Assembly (NCBI RefSeq): GCF_004792655.1
Contig: NZ_SRZC01000004.1
Location: forward strand, 106,937-170,936
From: Palleniella muris
GTDB taxonomy: Bacteria; Bacteroidota; Bacteroidia; Bacteroidales; Bacteroidaceae
Reading direction: 5' to 3'
DNA: 64,000 nucleotides
Each line of letters opens with the position of its first letter. Position 1 is the first letter of the stretch. The notes beneath the pieces are model-generated. The model had not been told where the DNA came from and ran no database searches. It worked only from the letters and a program-made list of their open reading frames with translations. This document shows, one piece after another, positions 46,266-55,475 of this stretch. The position numbers and the translations under genes were made by a program.

Positions 46266-46287
46266 GTAGCGATTTTTTTTATGCGTT

Positions 46288-46662
46288 TTATCGTGCAGCG
46301 ATACACTCAACCTCAACGAGTACGCCCTTAGGCAGAGCCTTTACGGCAACGGCGGAGCGTGCCGGGAACGGTTCTGTGAAGAATGTGGCATAGACTTCGT
46401 TCATTGCTGCGAAATCGTTCATGTCCGCCATGAACACTGTTGTCTTGACAACATTAGCGAGTGTCAGCCCGGCAGCCTCCATAATAGCCTTTGCGTTGGT
46501 GAGAGCCTGCTGTGTCTGCTCTTTGATGCCGCCTTCAACGACATTGCCTGTGGCAGGGTCGAGTGGAATCTGTCCTGATGCGAAAACCATGCCGTTGACT
46601 TCAATTGCCTGGCTGTATGGTCCGATGGCTGCAGGAGCCTTGTCTGTGTGTAGCGCTTTCAT
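46288..46662 (-). CDS. ridA: RidA family enamine/imine deaminase
   Basis: 124 residues, the family's usual length. SQAIEVNGMVFASGQIPLDP and the C-terminal FPARSAVAVKALPKGVLVEVECIA, with the substrate-binding Arg, are RidA motifs. It hydrolyses reactive 2-aminoacrylate-type intermediates made by PLP-dependent dehydratases. It lies 79 bases after ilvA, whose product makes such enamines, so the pair makes chemical sense. The frame stays open upstream to 46905, inside ilvA, but the ATG at 46662 gives the right protein. Confidence 0.92.
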   Translation of the reverse strand: MKALHTDKAPAAIGPYSQAIEVNGMVFASGQIPLDPATGNVVEGGIKEQTQQALTNAKAIMEAAGLTLANVVKTTVFMADMNDFAAMNEVYATFFTEPFPARSAVAVKALPKGVLVEVECIAAR

Positions 46663-46741
46663 GTTTTTAATGTTTTTATGGGTTATTGGTTTTGGGTTAT
46701 TGGTTGTAGGTTTAGATATTGGGTAACCTACCACCTTGCTT

Positions 46742-47935
46742 TCAAACAATCTTGAAACCGTGTTCACGGATGGCTTGGGTGATTTCCGCCCTGTGGGCAT
46801 CGTCGCGTGTCTCACAGACAATTCGGAGGATGCAGGCGTTGATTTTCTCACTGTCGGCGGTGCGCTCGTGGTGGACTCTTGTGATGTTTCCGCCACACTT
46901 TGCAATCACTGCTGCCACCTCAACGAGTTTGCCCGGCTGGTCGTCAAGCTCGATGTTGATGTCGCAGTAGCGTCCGCTCTTTGTGAGACCGCGCTTGATG
47001 ACCCTGTTGAGTATTGTCACATCGATGTTTCCTCCGCTGACAATGCAGACAGTCTTCTTGCCTGCAACGGGAACTTTGCCGTAGAGTACAGCGGCAACAG
47101 CTGCTGCTCCGGCACCTTCCGCAACGACTTTCTCTTTCTCGAGGAGGTGGAGTATGGCTCCGCAGATTTCATCCTCAGTGACGGAAACGACTTCATCAAC
47201 GTAGTTTTGGCAAATCTCATAAGTCAGTGTGCCCGGTTCTTTAACAGCTATGCCGTCGGCTATGGTGGAGACAGAGTTGAGGGCTTCCCTGCGGTTGACG
47301 CTGAGACTGTGCACCATGCTTGCCGCTCCGGCTGCCTGTATGCCATAGACCTTGATGGCAGGATTGAGGGATTTCACGGCGAATGCTATGCCGCTGACAA
47401 GTCCGCCACCGCCTACGGGGACTACTATGGCTTCGACATCAGGCAACTGTTCAAGGACTTCAAGTCCGATAGTGCCCTGTCCGGCAATGACATTCGGGTC
47501 ATCGAAAGGGTGGATGAACGTGTATCCTTTCTCCTCTTTGAGTTTCAGGGCATACTGGTAGGCATCATCGTAGACTCCCGGCACAAGGCATACGTCAGCT
47601 CCATAGCTCTTTGTCGCCTCTACTTTGCTCATTGGCGCGCCTTCGGGAAGGCAGATGATTGAGCTGATGCCGTGGGCTGTCGCGCCGAGGGCGACACCCT
47701 GTGCATGGTTGCCGGCGGAACATGCTATGACGCCTTTTGCCTTCTCTTCCTCGCTGAGTTGCGAGATTTTGTAGTATGCGCCACGGAGTTTGAACGAACC
47801 GGTCTCTTGCAGGTTTTCAGGTTTCAGGTAAACTTCGCAATCGGTACGTATCTTCGGTGCCTTGACCAGTTCTGTCTTGCGTATGATTTTGCTGAGCACG
47901 TAGCGTGCTTTGTAGAAATTGTCTAAGTTCAGCAT
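46742..47935 (-). CDS. ilvA: Threonine ammonia-lyase with ACT domain
   Basis: 397 residues. It converts threonine to 2-oxobutanoate and ammonia, the first step to isoleucine. The PLP lysine is in ETGSFKLRGAYYK, the glycine-rich loop in VPVGGGGLVSG, and SAGNHAQGVA is typical of the family. The C-terminal 75 residues (INIELDDQPGKLVEVAAVIAK) form one ACT domain, as in the short TdcB-plus-ACT type; feedback control is likely but the ligand is unknown. Confidence 0.93.
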   Translation of the reverse strand: MLNLDNFYKARYVLSKIIRKTELVKAPKIRTDCEVYLKPENLQETGSFKLRGAYYKISQLSEEEKAKGVIACSAGNHAQGVALGATAHGISSIICLPEGAPMSKVEATKSYGADVCLVPGVYDDAYQYALKLKEEKGYTFIHPFDDPNVIAGQGTIGLEVLEQLPDVEAIVVPVGGGGLVSGIAFAVKSLNPAIKVYGIQAAGAASMVHSLSVNRREALNSVSTIADGIAVKEPGTLTYEICQNYVDEVVSVTEDEICGAILHLLEKEKVVAEGAGAAAVAAVLYGKVPVAGKKTVCIVSGGNIDVTILNRVIKRGLTKSGRYCDINIELDDQPGKLVEVAAVIAKCGGNITRVHHERTADSEKINACILRIVCETRDDAHRAEITQAIREHGFKIV

Positions 47936-48005
47936 AGGATGTTGTGTTCTTGTTAGAAATGTTAATGTCTTTGCATGTGTGGCTTTTCTTTGTTCAAACC
48001 ATTGG

Positions 48006-48013
48006 CAAAATTA
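48006..48013 (-). promoter_or_regulatory. -7 box of ilvA-ridA
   Basis: The minus strand reads TAATTTTG, 71 bases before the ilvA start. Confidence 0.5.
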
Positions 48014-48088
48014 CAGAAATTTTCTGTATTGCAGATGTATTTTGCAAATTTTAAGTACTTGCTAGCCCAGAAAGTAAGTGTTTATATA

Positions 48089-48170
48089 ACATCTTCCGCT
48101 CAGGGACAAAATGGTTGCCAGGAGCGGAAGATGTTAAGTTGGTTTTCACCGGTGACTGCGTGAAAACCAA
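48089..48170 (-). terminator. Two hairpins after the Na/Pi transporter gene
   Basis: A 14-bp stem (AACATCTTCCGCTC, 48089-48102 with 48122-48135) and an 11-bp stem (TTGGTTTTCAC, 48139-48149 with 48160-48170), both perfect. They follow the transporter stop on the minus strand by 6 bases. Neither has a strong T-tract. Confidence 0.6.
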
Positions 48171-48175
48171 TGTTC

Positions 48176-49864
48176 CTATGTTGTTTCCACATTGACTTCT
48201 GCTTCAAGAACATTGATGACATAGTCGCCGATTTTCTCGCATTCGCTGATGAAGTCATTGTAGAATGTGCTGAGATGATAGCTGTATGTGCCGGAGTTGA
48301 CAGCCTCGAAGTTTGCTGTGCGGCATTCGTTGCGGAGTGTGTTGATTTTCTCCTCAATATGCCTGCTCCGCGACATGTCAATCCTTACGTGCTCAGGACC
48401 TGTGATGATGTTGTACATCTCTTCGAGAGCCATGTTTGTCAGGTCAAGCATCTGTGTGACGTTCGCCATCTGTGACTCGGTGAAATTCTCATTGTTGTAT
48501 TTGTATTTTCGGCGTATGGCACGTCCGAGATGGTACATTGAGTCACCGATACTTTCAAGTTCGTCAACCTCACGCAGCATTTGGGCTATATGGTTCTTTG
48601 AATATGCAGACAGCCTTCCTTCGCTGACCTTACGGAGATATTCGGCTATCTCAATCTCCATATTGTCGGTAATCTGCTCGTAATGTTGGATGCGTTTGAA
48701 CTCTTTCTGGAAAGTTTCTTCATTCTCGGCTGTAAATGCGTTGCGCACCATTCCAAGCATCATGTGGCAGCGTTCTGCCATAACACCGATTTCCTTGCGT
48801 GCCTGATAGATGGACAGCTCGGATGTCGAGAGCAGACCGCCGGAGATGTAGCGGAGACCGTGTTCCTTTGTTTCTTCCTTCTTGTCAGGGAGCACATAGC
48901 ATACGAATTTCTCAATCTGCTTGACAAATCCGATGAGAAGCAGAGTGTTGAAGATGTTGAATGCTGTATGGAATGCGGACAGCTGTATGAGCTCGTCTGT
49001 TCCGTAGTGCATGATGTTTGCGACCACCCAGCGTATCATGTCGCAGAACGGATAGAAGCAGAGAAGCACGACAACAACACCGAACACATTGAAGAACATG
49101 TGGGCAAGCGCAGCACGGCGGGCTTGCACTCCGGCTGTGAGTGATGCCATCACTGCGGTGATTGTAGTACCTATGTTCTGTCCCATGGCGAGGGCTGCCG
49201 CCAGTTCAAGGCTGAATCCCGGGATGTGCATGTCGAAGAGCATCAATGTGATAGCCATTGTCGCTGCCGACGCCTGTACAAGCATTGTTACAAGAGCTCC
49301 GACGATTACAAAGAGGAGCACGGTGAAGAATCCGCCATTAGCAAGTCCTGCAAGCATGGACGCAACGATGCCGCCGATGTTGAGGTCTGTGGCGGATTGC
49401 TGCAGGAAGCACAGTCCCATGAAGAGGAAAGCGAAGCCGAAGATGAATTCGCCGATACTCTTTCTCTTCTCATTGCTGCTGAAAAACAGTGGTATGCCAA
49501 TGGCTATGAGTGGGAGGGCAAGGGCGGCGATGTTTACTTTGAAGCCTACCAATGATATGATCCATGCTGTCACTGTCGTACCGACATTGGCACCCATAAT
49601 GACTCCTATGGACTGCCGGAGGGTCATCAGACCGGCATTTACGAAACTGACGACCATGACTGTCGTAGCACTTGATGACTGAATCAGTGCTGTGACAAGA
49701 ATTCCGGTGAGGACGCCCATGACTCTGTTCTTTGTCATCGCGGCAAGAATAGCACGCAGACGGTCGCCGGCAAATTTCTCGAGTCCTTCACTCATTGTCT
49801 TCATTCCAAAGAGGAAGAGCCCGAGTGAGCCAATCAATGAGAGTATGTTTAGTAATGTTTCCAT
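48176..49864 (-). CDS. Na/Pi cotransporter family protein with PhoU-like domain
   Basis: 562 residues. About ten membrane segments in the first 340 residues include two inverted repeats with the motifs LIQSSSATTVMVV and LVQASAATMAIT, the QSS(S/A)AT signature of NptA/PNaS transporters. The C-terminal 200 residues are helical and PhoU-like (ADELESIGDSMYHLGRAI region). It probably carries phosphate with sodium across the inner membrane and senses it through the PhoU-like tail. It stands alone. Confidence 0.9.
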   Translation of the reverse strand: METLLNILSLIGSLGLFLFGMKTMSEGLEKFAGDRLRAILAAMTKNRVMGVLTGILVTALIQSSSATTVMVVSFVNAGLMTLRQSIGVIMGANVGTTVTAWIISLVGFKVNIAALALPLIAIGIPLFFSSNEKRKSIGEFIFGFAFLFMGLCFLQQSATDLNIGGIVASMLAGLANGGFFTVLLFVIVGALVTMLVQASAATMAITLMLFDMHIPGFSLELAAALAMGQNIGTTITAVMASLTAGVQARRAALAHMFFNVFGVVVVLLCFYPFCDMIRWVVANIMHYGTDELIQLSAFHTAFNIFNTLLLIGFVKQIEKFVCYVLPDKKEETKEHGLRYISGGLLSTSELSIYQARKEIGVMAERCHMMLGMVRNAFTAENEETFQKEFKRIQHYEQITDNMEIEIAEYLRKVSEGRLSAYSKNHIAQMLREVDELESIGDSMYHLGRAIRRKYKYNNENFTESQMANVTQMLDLTNMALEEMYNIITGPEHVRIDMSRSRHIEEKINTLRNECRTANFEAVNSGTYSYHLSTFYNDFISECEKIGDYVINVLEAEVNVETT

Positions 49865-50067
49865 TTATAAAAAAATAATTGGTGTGTTATTTTGTCAAGG
49901 CATTGGTTTACATTGTGTTAATGACTAAATATGCAATGTGCTCTGTTCCCTATAATATATTGGTTTTGTGTATGTTAGGCTTGTGTTAGTTTTATGGTGT
50001 CAGTTCGGAGCATCATGTATGTGTGCTTTGGTAGAGCTTTGCTTTATTATGTAGGTGACAAATAATA

Positions 50068-50103
50068 AAAGGTGTGCCAAGTAGTTATACCTGGTACACC
50101 TTT
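50068..50103 (-). terminator. Terminator of pgk
   Basis: A 12-bp stem (AAAGGTGTGCCA, one G-T pair) with a 12-base loop, 27 bases after the pgk stop. Confidence 0.7.
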
Positions 50104-50130
50104 TTATTGTTATATTGTTTTGGCAATGTC

Positions 50131-51378
50131 TTATTCACCTTTGATAGCTGCAACTCCCGGGAGAACCTTACCCTCGATAGCTTCGAGGAGTGCGCCACCA
50201 CCTGTGGAGATATAAGAAACCTTGTCTGCAAGACCGAATTTGTTGACACAAGCAACAGAGTCACCGCCACCGATGAGTGAGAATGCACCTTCTGCTGTAG
50301 CCTCTGCGATAGCGTTGCCGATAGCGCGTGAACCGTCACAGAAGTTGTCGAACTCGAACACTCCGGCAGGACCGTTCCAAAGGATTGTCTTGCAGCCCTT
50401 GATAGCGTCAGCAAAAATCTTCTGTGCCTCAGGACCTGCATCAAGACCTTCAAGGTTGGCAGGGATTGCGTCTACAGGGCATACTGTGCGGTTAGCGTCG
50501 TTAGAGAAATCGTCGGCTGTCACACAGTCAGGAGCGAGTACAAGCTCAACACCGTTCTTCTTTGCGAGTTCCTCGACACCGAGAGCCACATCGAGCTTGT
50601 CCATCTCAACGATAGACTTGCCAATCTCGCCACCGTGTGCCTTTGAGAATGTGTATGTCATGCCACCACAAAGGATGATTTTGTCAACCTTGCCGAGGAG
50701 GTTCTCGATGATGCCAATCTTAGAGGAAACCTTTGAACCGCCCATGATAGCGATGAATGGACGCTTGATGTTGCCAAGCACATTGTCAACAGCCTGCACC
50801 TCTTTCTCCATGAGGAGACCGAGCATCTTGTTGTCAGCGTCAAAGTAATCAGCGATGACTGCTGTGGAAGCGTGCTTGCGGTGAGCTGTACCGAAGGCGT
50901 CCATAACGTAACAGTCAGCATAAGAAGCGAGCTTCTTGGCAAACTCCTTCTGCTTCTCCTTCATCTCTTCCTTTGCTGCCTTGTAAGCAGGATCTTCCTT
51001 GTCGATGCCGACAGGCTTGCCCTCTTCCTCTGGATAATAGCGGAGGTTCTCGAGAAGGAGGACTTCTCCCTGCTTGAGGGCAGCTGCCTCAGCCTCTGCA
51101 TTAGCACAGTCCTTTGCAAACTTTACAGGTGTGCCGAGAGCTGCTGATACAGCGTCTACAATCTGACCGAGTGACAACTCCGGCTTAACCTTGCCCTTCG
51201 GCTTGCCCATATGTGACATGATGATGAGTGAACCGCCTTTCTCAAGAATCAGCTTGAGAGTAGGGAGGGCACCCTTTATACGTGTGTCGTCTGTGATTTT
51301 GCCGTCTTGGAGAGGCACATTGAAATCAACACGGACAATGGCTTTCTTGCCATTGAAATCATACTGGTTAATTGTCAT
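50131..51378 (-). CDS. pgk: Phosphoglycerate kinase
   Basis: 415 residues, full length. [12 protein letters not shown] is the phosphoglycerate-binding start, [22 protein letters not shown] the hinge region and [14 protein letters not shown] the nucleotide site. It makes ATP and 3-phosphoglycerate from 1,3-bisphosphoglycerate. It has its own promoter and terminator. Confidence 0.97.
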   Translation of the reverse strand: MTINQYDFNGKKAIVRVDFNVPLQDGKITDDTRIKGALPTLKLILEKGGSLIIMSHMGKPKGKVKPELSLGQIVDAVSAALGTPVKFAKDCANAEAEAAALKQGEVLLLENLRYYPEEEGKPVGIDKEDPAYKAAKEEMKEKQKEFAKKLASYADCYVMDAFGTAHRKHASTAVIADYFDADNKMLGLLMEKEVQAVDNVLGNIKRPFIAIMGGSKVSSKIGIIENLLGKVDKIILCGGMTYTFSKAHGGEIGKSIVEMDKLDVALGVEELAKKNGVELVLAPDCVTADDFSNDANRTVCPVDAIPANLEGLDAGPEAQKIFADAIKGCKTILWNGPAGVFEFDNFCDGSRAIGNAIAEATAEGAFSLIGGGDSVACVNKFGLADKVSYISTGGGALLEAIEGKVLPGVAAIKGE

Positions 51379-51437
51379 GATGATAAATGATTAATTATGT
51401 TTGTACTTTTATCGTCTTTTTGTTAGGGTTTATATTG

Positions 51438-51445
51438 CAAAATTA
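51438..51445 (-). promoter_or_regulatory. -7 box of pgk
   Basis: The minus strand reads TAATTTTG, 60 bases before the pgk start. Confidence 0.5.
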
Positions 51446-51568
51446 CAATTTTATTTTGTATGTAGAGCCTTTTCTGCATTGTTTTTTCGCATAACGCTTT
51501 GCGAAATTGATATATATTATTGCGCAATGGGCTTGTGTTTTTCTTGCATGTGTGGCAGGTGGTTGTCG

Positions 51569-52357
51569 TTATTTGTCTGTGTCCACTCCGAGTCCGAAAA
51601 GTGCAAAGTCTCCTTTCATGGGGTCGTCAGGGAATATTTCACACAGTCTCCTGCTAAGTTTCCTTGCGTTGGACATCGATGTGGACTTGGATGCCAGTAG
51701 TCCGAGACGCATGGCTTCCTGCACGACATGTGTGTCCATTGGGATTATAAGTGTCCTTTTGTCGATGATGTCACTCCATAGTCCGAGGTCTACCGGAGAG
51801 TTGTCGCGTACCATCCAACGGAGGAACATGCAGATTCGTTTGCAGCTTGATGTCGTGTCTTTTGGTATGACACCGGTTGAATTGTGTTCCCTGAACCATG
51901 TTGTTATAGCGTCAAGAGCTGTGAGGGTGTCAATATTTGTTTGTTTTCTGTATGCGTATGCAACAATGTAATTCTTCATTGTTCCATGTTCTTTTATCAT
52001 CTCTGCAAGTGCTTTTAGGAAATTGTTGAACGTTTGGCATGTGTAGAGACGGTAAAAGCATGTTGGGGTGGGAGGCACTGCTGTTTCGTAGGCATTGCTT
52101 GTCAGCCATTTGCCGACATCACCTCCGGCATCGTTCACGATGGAGTCAAGCAATGCTTGTATTTTCGGCAAGAACTGTTTCCGTGAGCCGTAGCTCAATG
52201 CTGAGGCTATAAAGGCAAGGAGTTCCTTGTTGGCGTCTCCTTCAATCCGGTGCATAAACCGGCTTGGATCGCCAACAAGGAACTCCTTTTGTTCATATCG
52301 AAAAGCCAACGACTTAAGATGATTGTTCAATTCTGTGTTCAATGGCGTTTCGTTCAT
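51569..52357 (-). CDS. TIGR02757 (DUF2400) family protein
   Basis: 262 residues, the family's usual length, with the family stretches GDPSRFMHRIEGDANKELLAF, RWMVRDNSPVDLGLW and PMDTHVVQEAMRLGLL. The latter parts resemble the helix-hairpin-helix region of DNA glycosylases, but no activity is established. It starts 36 bases after uxaB and is probably on the same transcript. Confidence 0.85.
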   Translation of the reverse strand: MNETPLNTELNNHLKSLAFRYEQKEFLVGDPSRFMHRIEGDANKELLAFIASALSYGSRKQFLPKIQALLDSIVNDAGGDVGKWLTSNAYETAVPPTPTCFYRLYTCQTFNNFLKALAEMIKEHGTMKNYIVAYAYRKQTNIDTLTALDAITTWFREHNSTGVIPKDTTSSCKRICMFLRWMVRDNSPVDLGLWSDIIDKRTLIIPMDTHVVQEAMRLGLLASKSTSMSNARKLSRRLCEIFPDDPMKGDFALFGLGVDTDK

Positions 52358-52393
52358 ATATGTGTCATTCGTTTGTTTTGTATCGGTTCACTA

Positions 52394-53878
52394 TTACAGG
52401 ATAGACTTTACAGTCTCAAGCATACCCTTGGACTGGATGTCGTTCAGGAAGCCTGTAACCATGTCTGTGAGACCCGGGATAGTGTTGATGTCTCCGTGCT
52501 CGCCCCAGATCCAGTCTGCTGCGAGAACGCCCTCGGCAACCTTGCGTGTGTCGCCTGTTGCCCAAAGCTCTGTGAGGAGATCCATGATCTTCTGGTCGTC
52601 GTTTGGCTGGATAGGAGCACCGTCAGCGCGTGTACCACCCTTGTAGTAAGTGATGATAGCTGCCAGACCGAGTACAAGTCCCTTAGGAAGCTCGCCCTTG
52701 CGCTCAAGATAAACCTTGACTCCCGGAAGGTCGCGTGCCTGGAACTTAGGGAAAGAGTTGAGCATGATGGATGTAACCTGGTGGTCGACGTATGGGTTGT
52801 CGAAACGCTCAAGCACATCGGCAGCGAACTGCTGAAGCTCTTCCATAGGAAGGTTGAGGGTCTGCATCAGCTCGTCATACTGAACCTTCTTGATGTACGG
52901 ACCGACAACTTCGTGGTGAAGTGCGTCGCGCACGATGTTGATGCCTGAAAGGTAAGCCACAGGAGAGAGAACAGTGTGAGGACCATTAAGGAGAGTAACC
53001 TTACGCTCGTGGTAAGGAGCTTCAGACTCAGCGATGAGCACGTGGAGACCTGCCTGGTCAGCAGGGAACTCGGCACGAAGCTCCTCGCATGTCATGTTCT
53101 CCGGACGCTCGATAACCCAAAGGTGGAAAATCTCAGCCTGTACGACGAGGTTGTCCTTGTAGCCAATCTTGTTCTGGATTTCTACGATGTCCTTGCGTGG
53201 GAAGCCAGGAACGATGCGGTCAACGAGTGTTGCACACACATAGTTGTACTTCTCAAACCACTCCTTGAAGCCTTCGTAGTCAGTGCCGAAGTCTTCCTTC
53301 CACAGCTCGATGTACTTGCGGATGCAGTCCTTAAGGTGGTGTCCGTTGAGGAAGATGAGCTCACAAGGCATGATGATGAGTCCCTTTGTCGGGTCGCCCT
53401 GGAATACCTGGTAACGGCGGTAGAGGAGCTGGACGAGCTTGCCCGGGTAAGATGATGCAGGTGCGTCGGAGAGCTTGCATGCAGGGTCGAATGCGATGCC
53501 CGCCTCAGTTGTGTTGGAGATGACGAAGCGGATTTCAGGCTGCTCGGCGAGTGCCATGTATGCCCAGTTCTGAGCGTATGGGTCGATGCCGCGAGAGATT
53601 ACGTCGATACGGTCAAGCTGGTTGACAGGTTCACCGTTCTGACGGCCCTGAAGGTTGACATGATAGAGACAGTCCTGACCGTTGAGCCACTGTACCATGC
53701 CGCGGTCGATAGGCTGAACGACAACGACTGAGCCGTTGAAGTTTGTCTTTGCGTTCATGTTCCATACAATCCAGTCAACGAATGCGCGAAGGAAATTGCC
53801 TTCACCAAACTGGATAATCTTCTCAGGAGCAACACTCTTAGGTGCTGTCTGCTTGTTAAGTGATTTAAGCTGTGACAT
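52394..53878 (-). CDS. uxaB: Tagaturonate reductase
   Basis: 494 residues of the mannitol dehydrogenase/UxaB superfamily. IQFGEGNFLRAFVDWIVWNMN is the NAD-binding start, VVVVQPIDRG follows, and the C-terminal domain has the catalytic-lysine region. It reduces D-tagaturonate to D-altronate in galacturonate breakdown, the main route for pectin backbone sugar. This fits the pectin side-chain enzymes about 16 kb upstream. Other uxa genes are not in the window. Confidence 0.9.
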   Translation of the reverse strand: MSQLKSLNKQTAPKSVAPEKIIQFGEGNFLRAFVDWIVWNMNAKTNFNGSVVVVQPIDRGMVQWLNGQDCLYHVNLQGRQNGEPVNQLDRIDVISRGIDPYAQNWAYMALAEQPEIRFVISNTTEAGIAFDPACKLSDAPASSYPGKLVQLLYRRYQVFQGDPTKGLIIMPCELIFLNGHHLKDCIRKYIELWKEDFGTDYEGFKEWFEKYNYVCATLVDRIVPGFPRKDIVEIQNKIGYKDNLVVQAEIFHLWVIERPENMTCEELRAEFPADQAGLHVLIAESEAPYHERKVTLLNGPHTVLSPVAYLSGINIVRDALHHEVVGPYIKKVQYDELMQTLNLPMEELQQFAADVLERFDNPYVDHQVTSIMLNSFPKFQARDLPGVKVYLERKGELPKGLVLGLAAIITYYKGGTRADGAPIQPNDDQKIMDLLTELWATGDTRKVAEGVLAADWIWGEHGDINTIPGLTDMVTGFLNDIQSKGMLETVKSIL

Positions 53879-53934
53879 AAATTTATGTAAAATAGTTAAT
53901 TGATGAATGCTTTACGTAATATCATTATTCTCTG

Positions 53935-53942
53935 CAAAGTTA
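53935..53942 (-). promoter_or_regulatory. -7 box of uxaB
   Basis: The minus strand reads TAACTTTG, 57 bases before the start. Confidence 0.5.
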
Positions 53943-54098
53943 ATAAAAAAGTTTAATAATATAAAAATTGATATATGTAAAGTTGCTTGATTTATAACAA
54001 TTTAACACAAGTGCTGTGCTTTGTGACCACTCTTTGAAGAATCAATGATATTGCGCCTATATATATATTAATGTGTGCCCTAATAATTTACTGTAAAA

Positions 54099-54186
54099 AC
54101 GAAAGGTAACACTTGGCAAGGCAAAAGGTAACACTTGACTTGGTCAAAGGTAACACTTTGTATTGCGAAGTGTTACCTTTTGTGGC
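54099..54186. repeat. 4 x 22-bp tandem repeat array D
   Basis: Units at 54099-54120, 54121-54142, 54143-54164 and 54165-54186. The first three carry AAAGGTAACACTT and the fourth is inverted-like (AAGTGTTACCTTTTG). It lies between the divergent uxaB and ECF sigma genes, about 100 bases ahead of the sigma promoter. Confidence 0.9.
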
Positions 54187-54284
54187 ATTGCCTTTTATGC
54201 GCTGAAAAAGATATGTTTAGGTTAAAGATAGTTAAAGGGTATCGGTTTTCCCTTTCTTATTTGTTTATATGTTAAAGAAAAGCA

Positions 54285-54292
54285 TAACTTTG
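54285..54292 (+). promoter_or_regulatory. -7 box of the ECF sigma operon
   Basis: TAACTTTG only 11 bases before the sigma ATG. Transcripts would be nearly leaderless. Confidence 0.5.
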
Positions 54293-54303
54293 GCTGTTGC
54301 AAA

Positions 54304-54789
54304 ATGGAAAGAGCTGATTTGGAAATAATATCCGGCGCGTTGCGTTCTGACATACTGACCCTGCTGGGTCGGTACGGACTGTCCGATGCCGATAGGGAAG
54401 ACTTGGCTCATGATGCTGTGGTGAAACTCTGGCTTATGCGCCACGCCATCAATGATGCGCAGCATGCCAAGGCTTTGGCTTTCCGGATCGCAAAGCATCT
54501 GGCTATCAACGAGATTAAGCGACGGCGCACACTTGGTATGGACATTGTGGCAAATGTCAGGCAAGAAGGCTGCGAGACTGACAGTCAGCTCATTTGCGAC
54601 GAGAACGAACGATGGCTGCAACGTCAAATGGAGCACCTCCCGCCACGAGAACGCCAGATACTCGTGTTACGGCAAGTGGAGCAGTTGACGACAGAAGAGA
54701 TAGCCTCGCTGTTGGGTGTGAAGAAAGAGACAGTAATAACAGAGCTCGCAAGGGCAAGAAAAAAGTTGATGACATGGAGGAAAGGATAA
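54304..54789 (+). CDS. ECF-type RNA polymerase sigma factor
   Basis: 161 residues with only regions 2 and 4. DREDLAHDAVVKLW is region 2.1-2.2 and ALAFRIAKHLAINEIKRRR regions 2.3-2.4. LPPRERQILVLRQVEQLTTEEIASLLGVKKETVITELARARKKL is represented by region 4 helices ending in a helix-turn-helix. It starts a four-gene operon and overlaps the next gene by 16 bases, the usual layout of a sigma with its anti-sigma. Confidence 0.9.
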   Translation: MERADLEIISGALRSDILTLLGRYGLSDADREDLAHDAVVKLWLMRHAINDAQHAKALAFRIAKHLAINEIKRRRTLGMDIVANVRQEGCETDSQLICDENERWLQRQMEHLPPRERQILVLRQVEQLTTEEIASLLGVKKETVITELARARKKLMTWRKG

Positions 54790-55463
54790 GGAATTTGATA
54801 GAGATGTATATGGAAGGTCGGACTTCTTTGGAGGACGAGAAAGTGCTCCATGACTATTTCTGTGGCAATGAAGTGGCAGAGGATTTGCTCCCATACAAAG
54901 AGATGTTTGTGGTGATTGACGAGGACATCATGGCACTGCAGGACATCGCGAGAGAGCCGCACAGCCAAAAGCGTGCTGCAAAGCATGCGACATTGTTTTG
55001 GACTGTTTCGGTGGCAGCGTCGCTATTGCTGCTCTTCACTTTTGCATGGCAGAAAGGTTGCGAGTGTCCGATAGATGAAAAATCCGCCGCTGCAAAGGCT
55101 TTTGCCGAGGTGGTGAGTGCAGATTCTGTCTCTGTGCGTCAGCAGATGCCGAGGGATGAAGAAACTGTTGGTAATGAACGCCACTTGGCAAAGAGCATCA
55201 TGCCTGATGCACATGTGGAAAAAGCAACGCCCCCACAGGCTGAGACGGTGGAACAGCAGCCTGAGAATGCTGACGCTGCAGAGAGGACAGAGCTTGAGGG
55301 CGTGAGCTATTGCGACTCAGGCGACGAGGAATCCGAGGCGATTCGCCGGTATGAGCTGATGCTTGTGGAGTATAGGCTGAAGGCGATGGACGAAGCGGCA
55401 GCAATCAGTATGGTTTGCAATGACGGCGTGGATAGCGGAGGATGTGAATTTTCAGAAATATAA
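54774..55463 (+). CDS. Anti-sigma-like single-pass membrane protein
   Basis: 229 residues from the ATG at 54774. The cytoplasmic part (about 1-75) has IEMYMEGRTSLEDEKVLHDYF, a pattern common at the N-terminus of Bacteroidetes anti-sigma factors. A membrane helix follows (about 78-96, FWTVSVAASLLLLFTFAW). The periplasmic part is acidic, low-complexity and rich in Glu and Ala, with no known domain. It likely holds the ECF sigma factor and responds to a signal from the envelope. The open frame extends upstream into the sigma gene but the ATG is well placed. Confidence 0.75.
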   Translation: MEERIRNLIEMYMEGRTSLEDEKVLHDYFCGNEVAEDLLPYKEMFVVIDEDIMALQDIAREPHSQKRAAKHATLFWTVSVAASLLLLFTFAWQKGCECPIDEKSAAAKAFAEVVSADSVSVRQQMPRDEETVGNERHLAKSIMPDAHVEKATPPQAETVEQQPENADAAERTELEGVSYCDSGDEESEAIRRYELMLVEYRLKAMDEAAAISMVCNDGVDSGGCEFSEI

Positions 55464-55475
55464 AAAAGTAAGGAT

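Noticed and set aside
46736..47662. 308-codon open frame on the plus strand
   Set aside because: Antisense to ilvA, which has full family motifs; the plus-strand product resembles nothing.
54099..54186. CRISPR array
   Set aside because: The units are directly adjacent with no unique spacers, and no cas genes are in the window.
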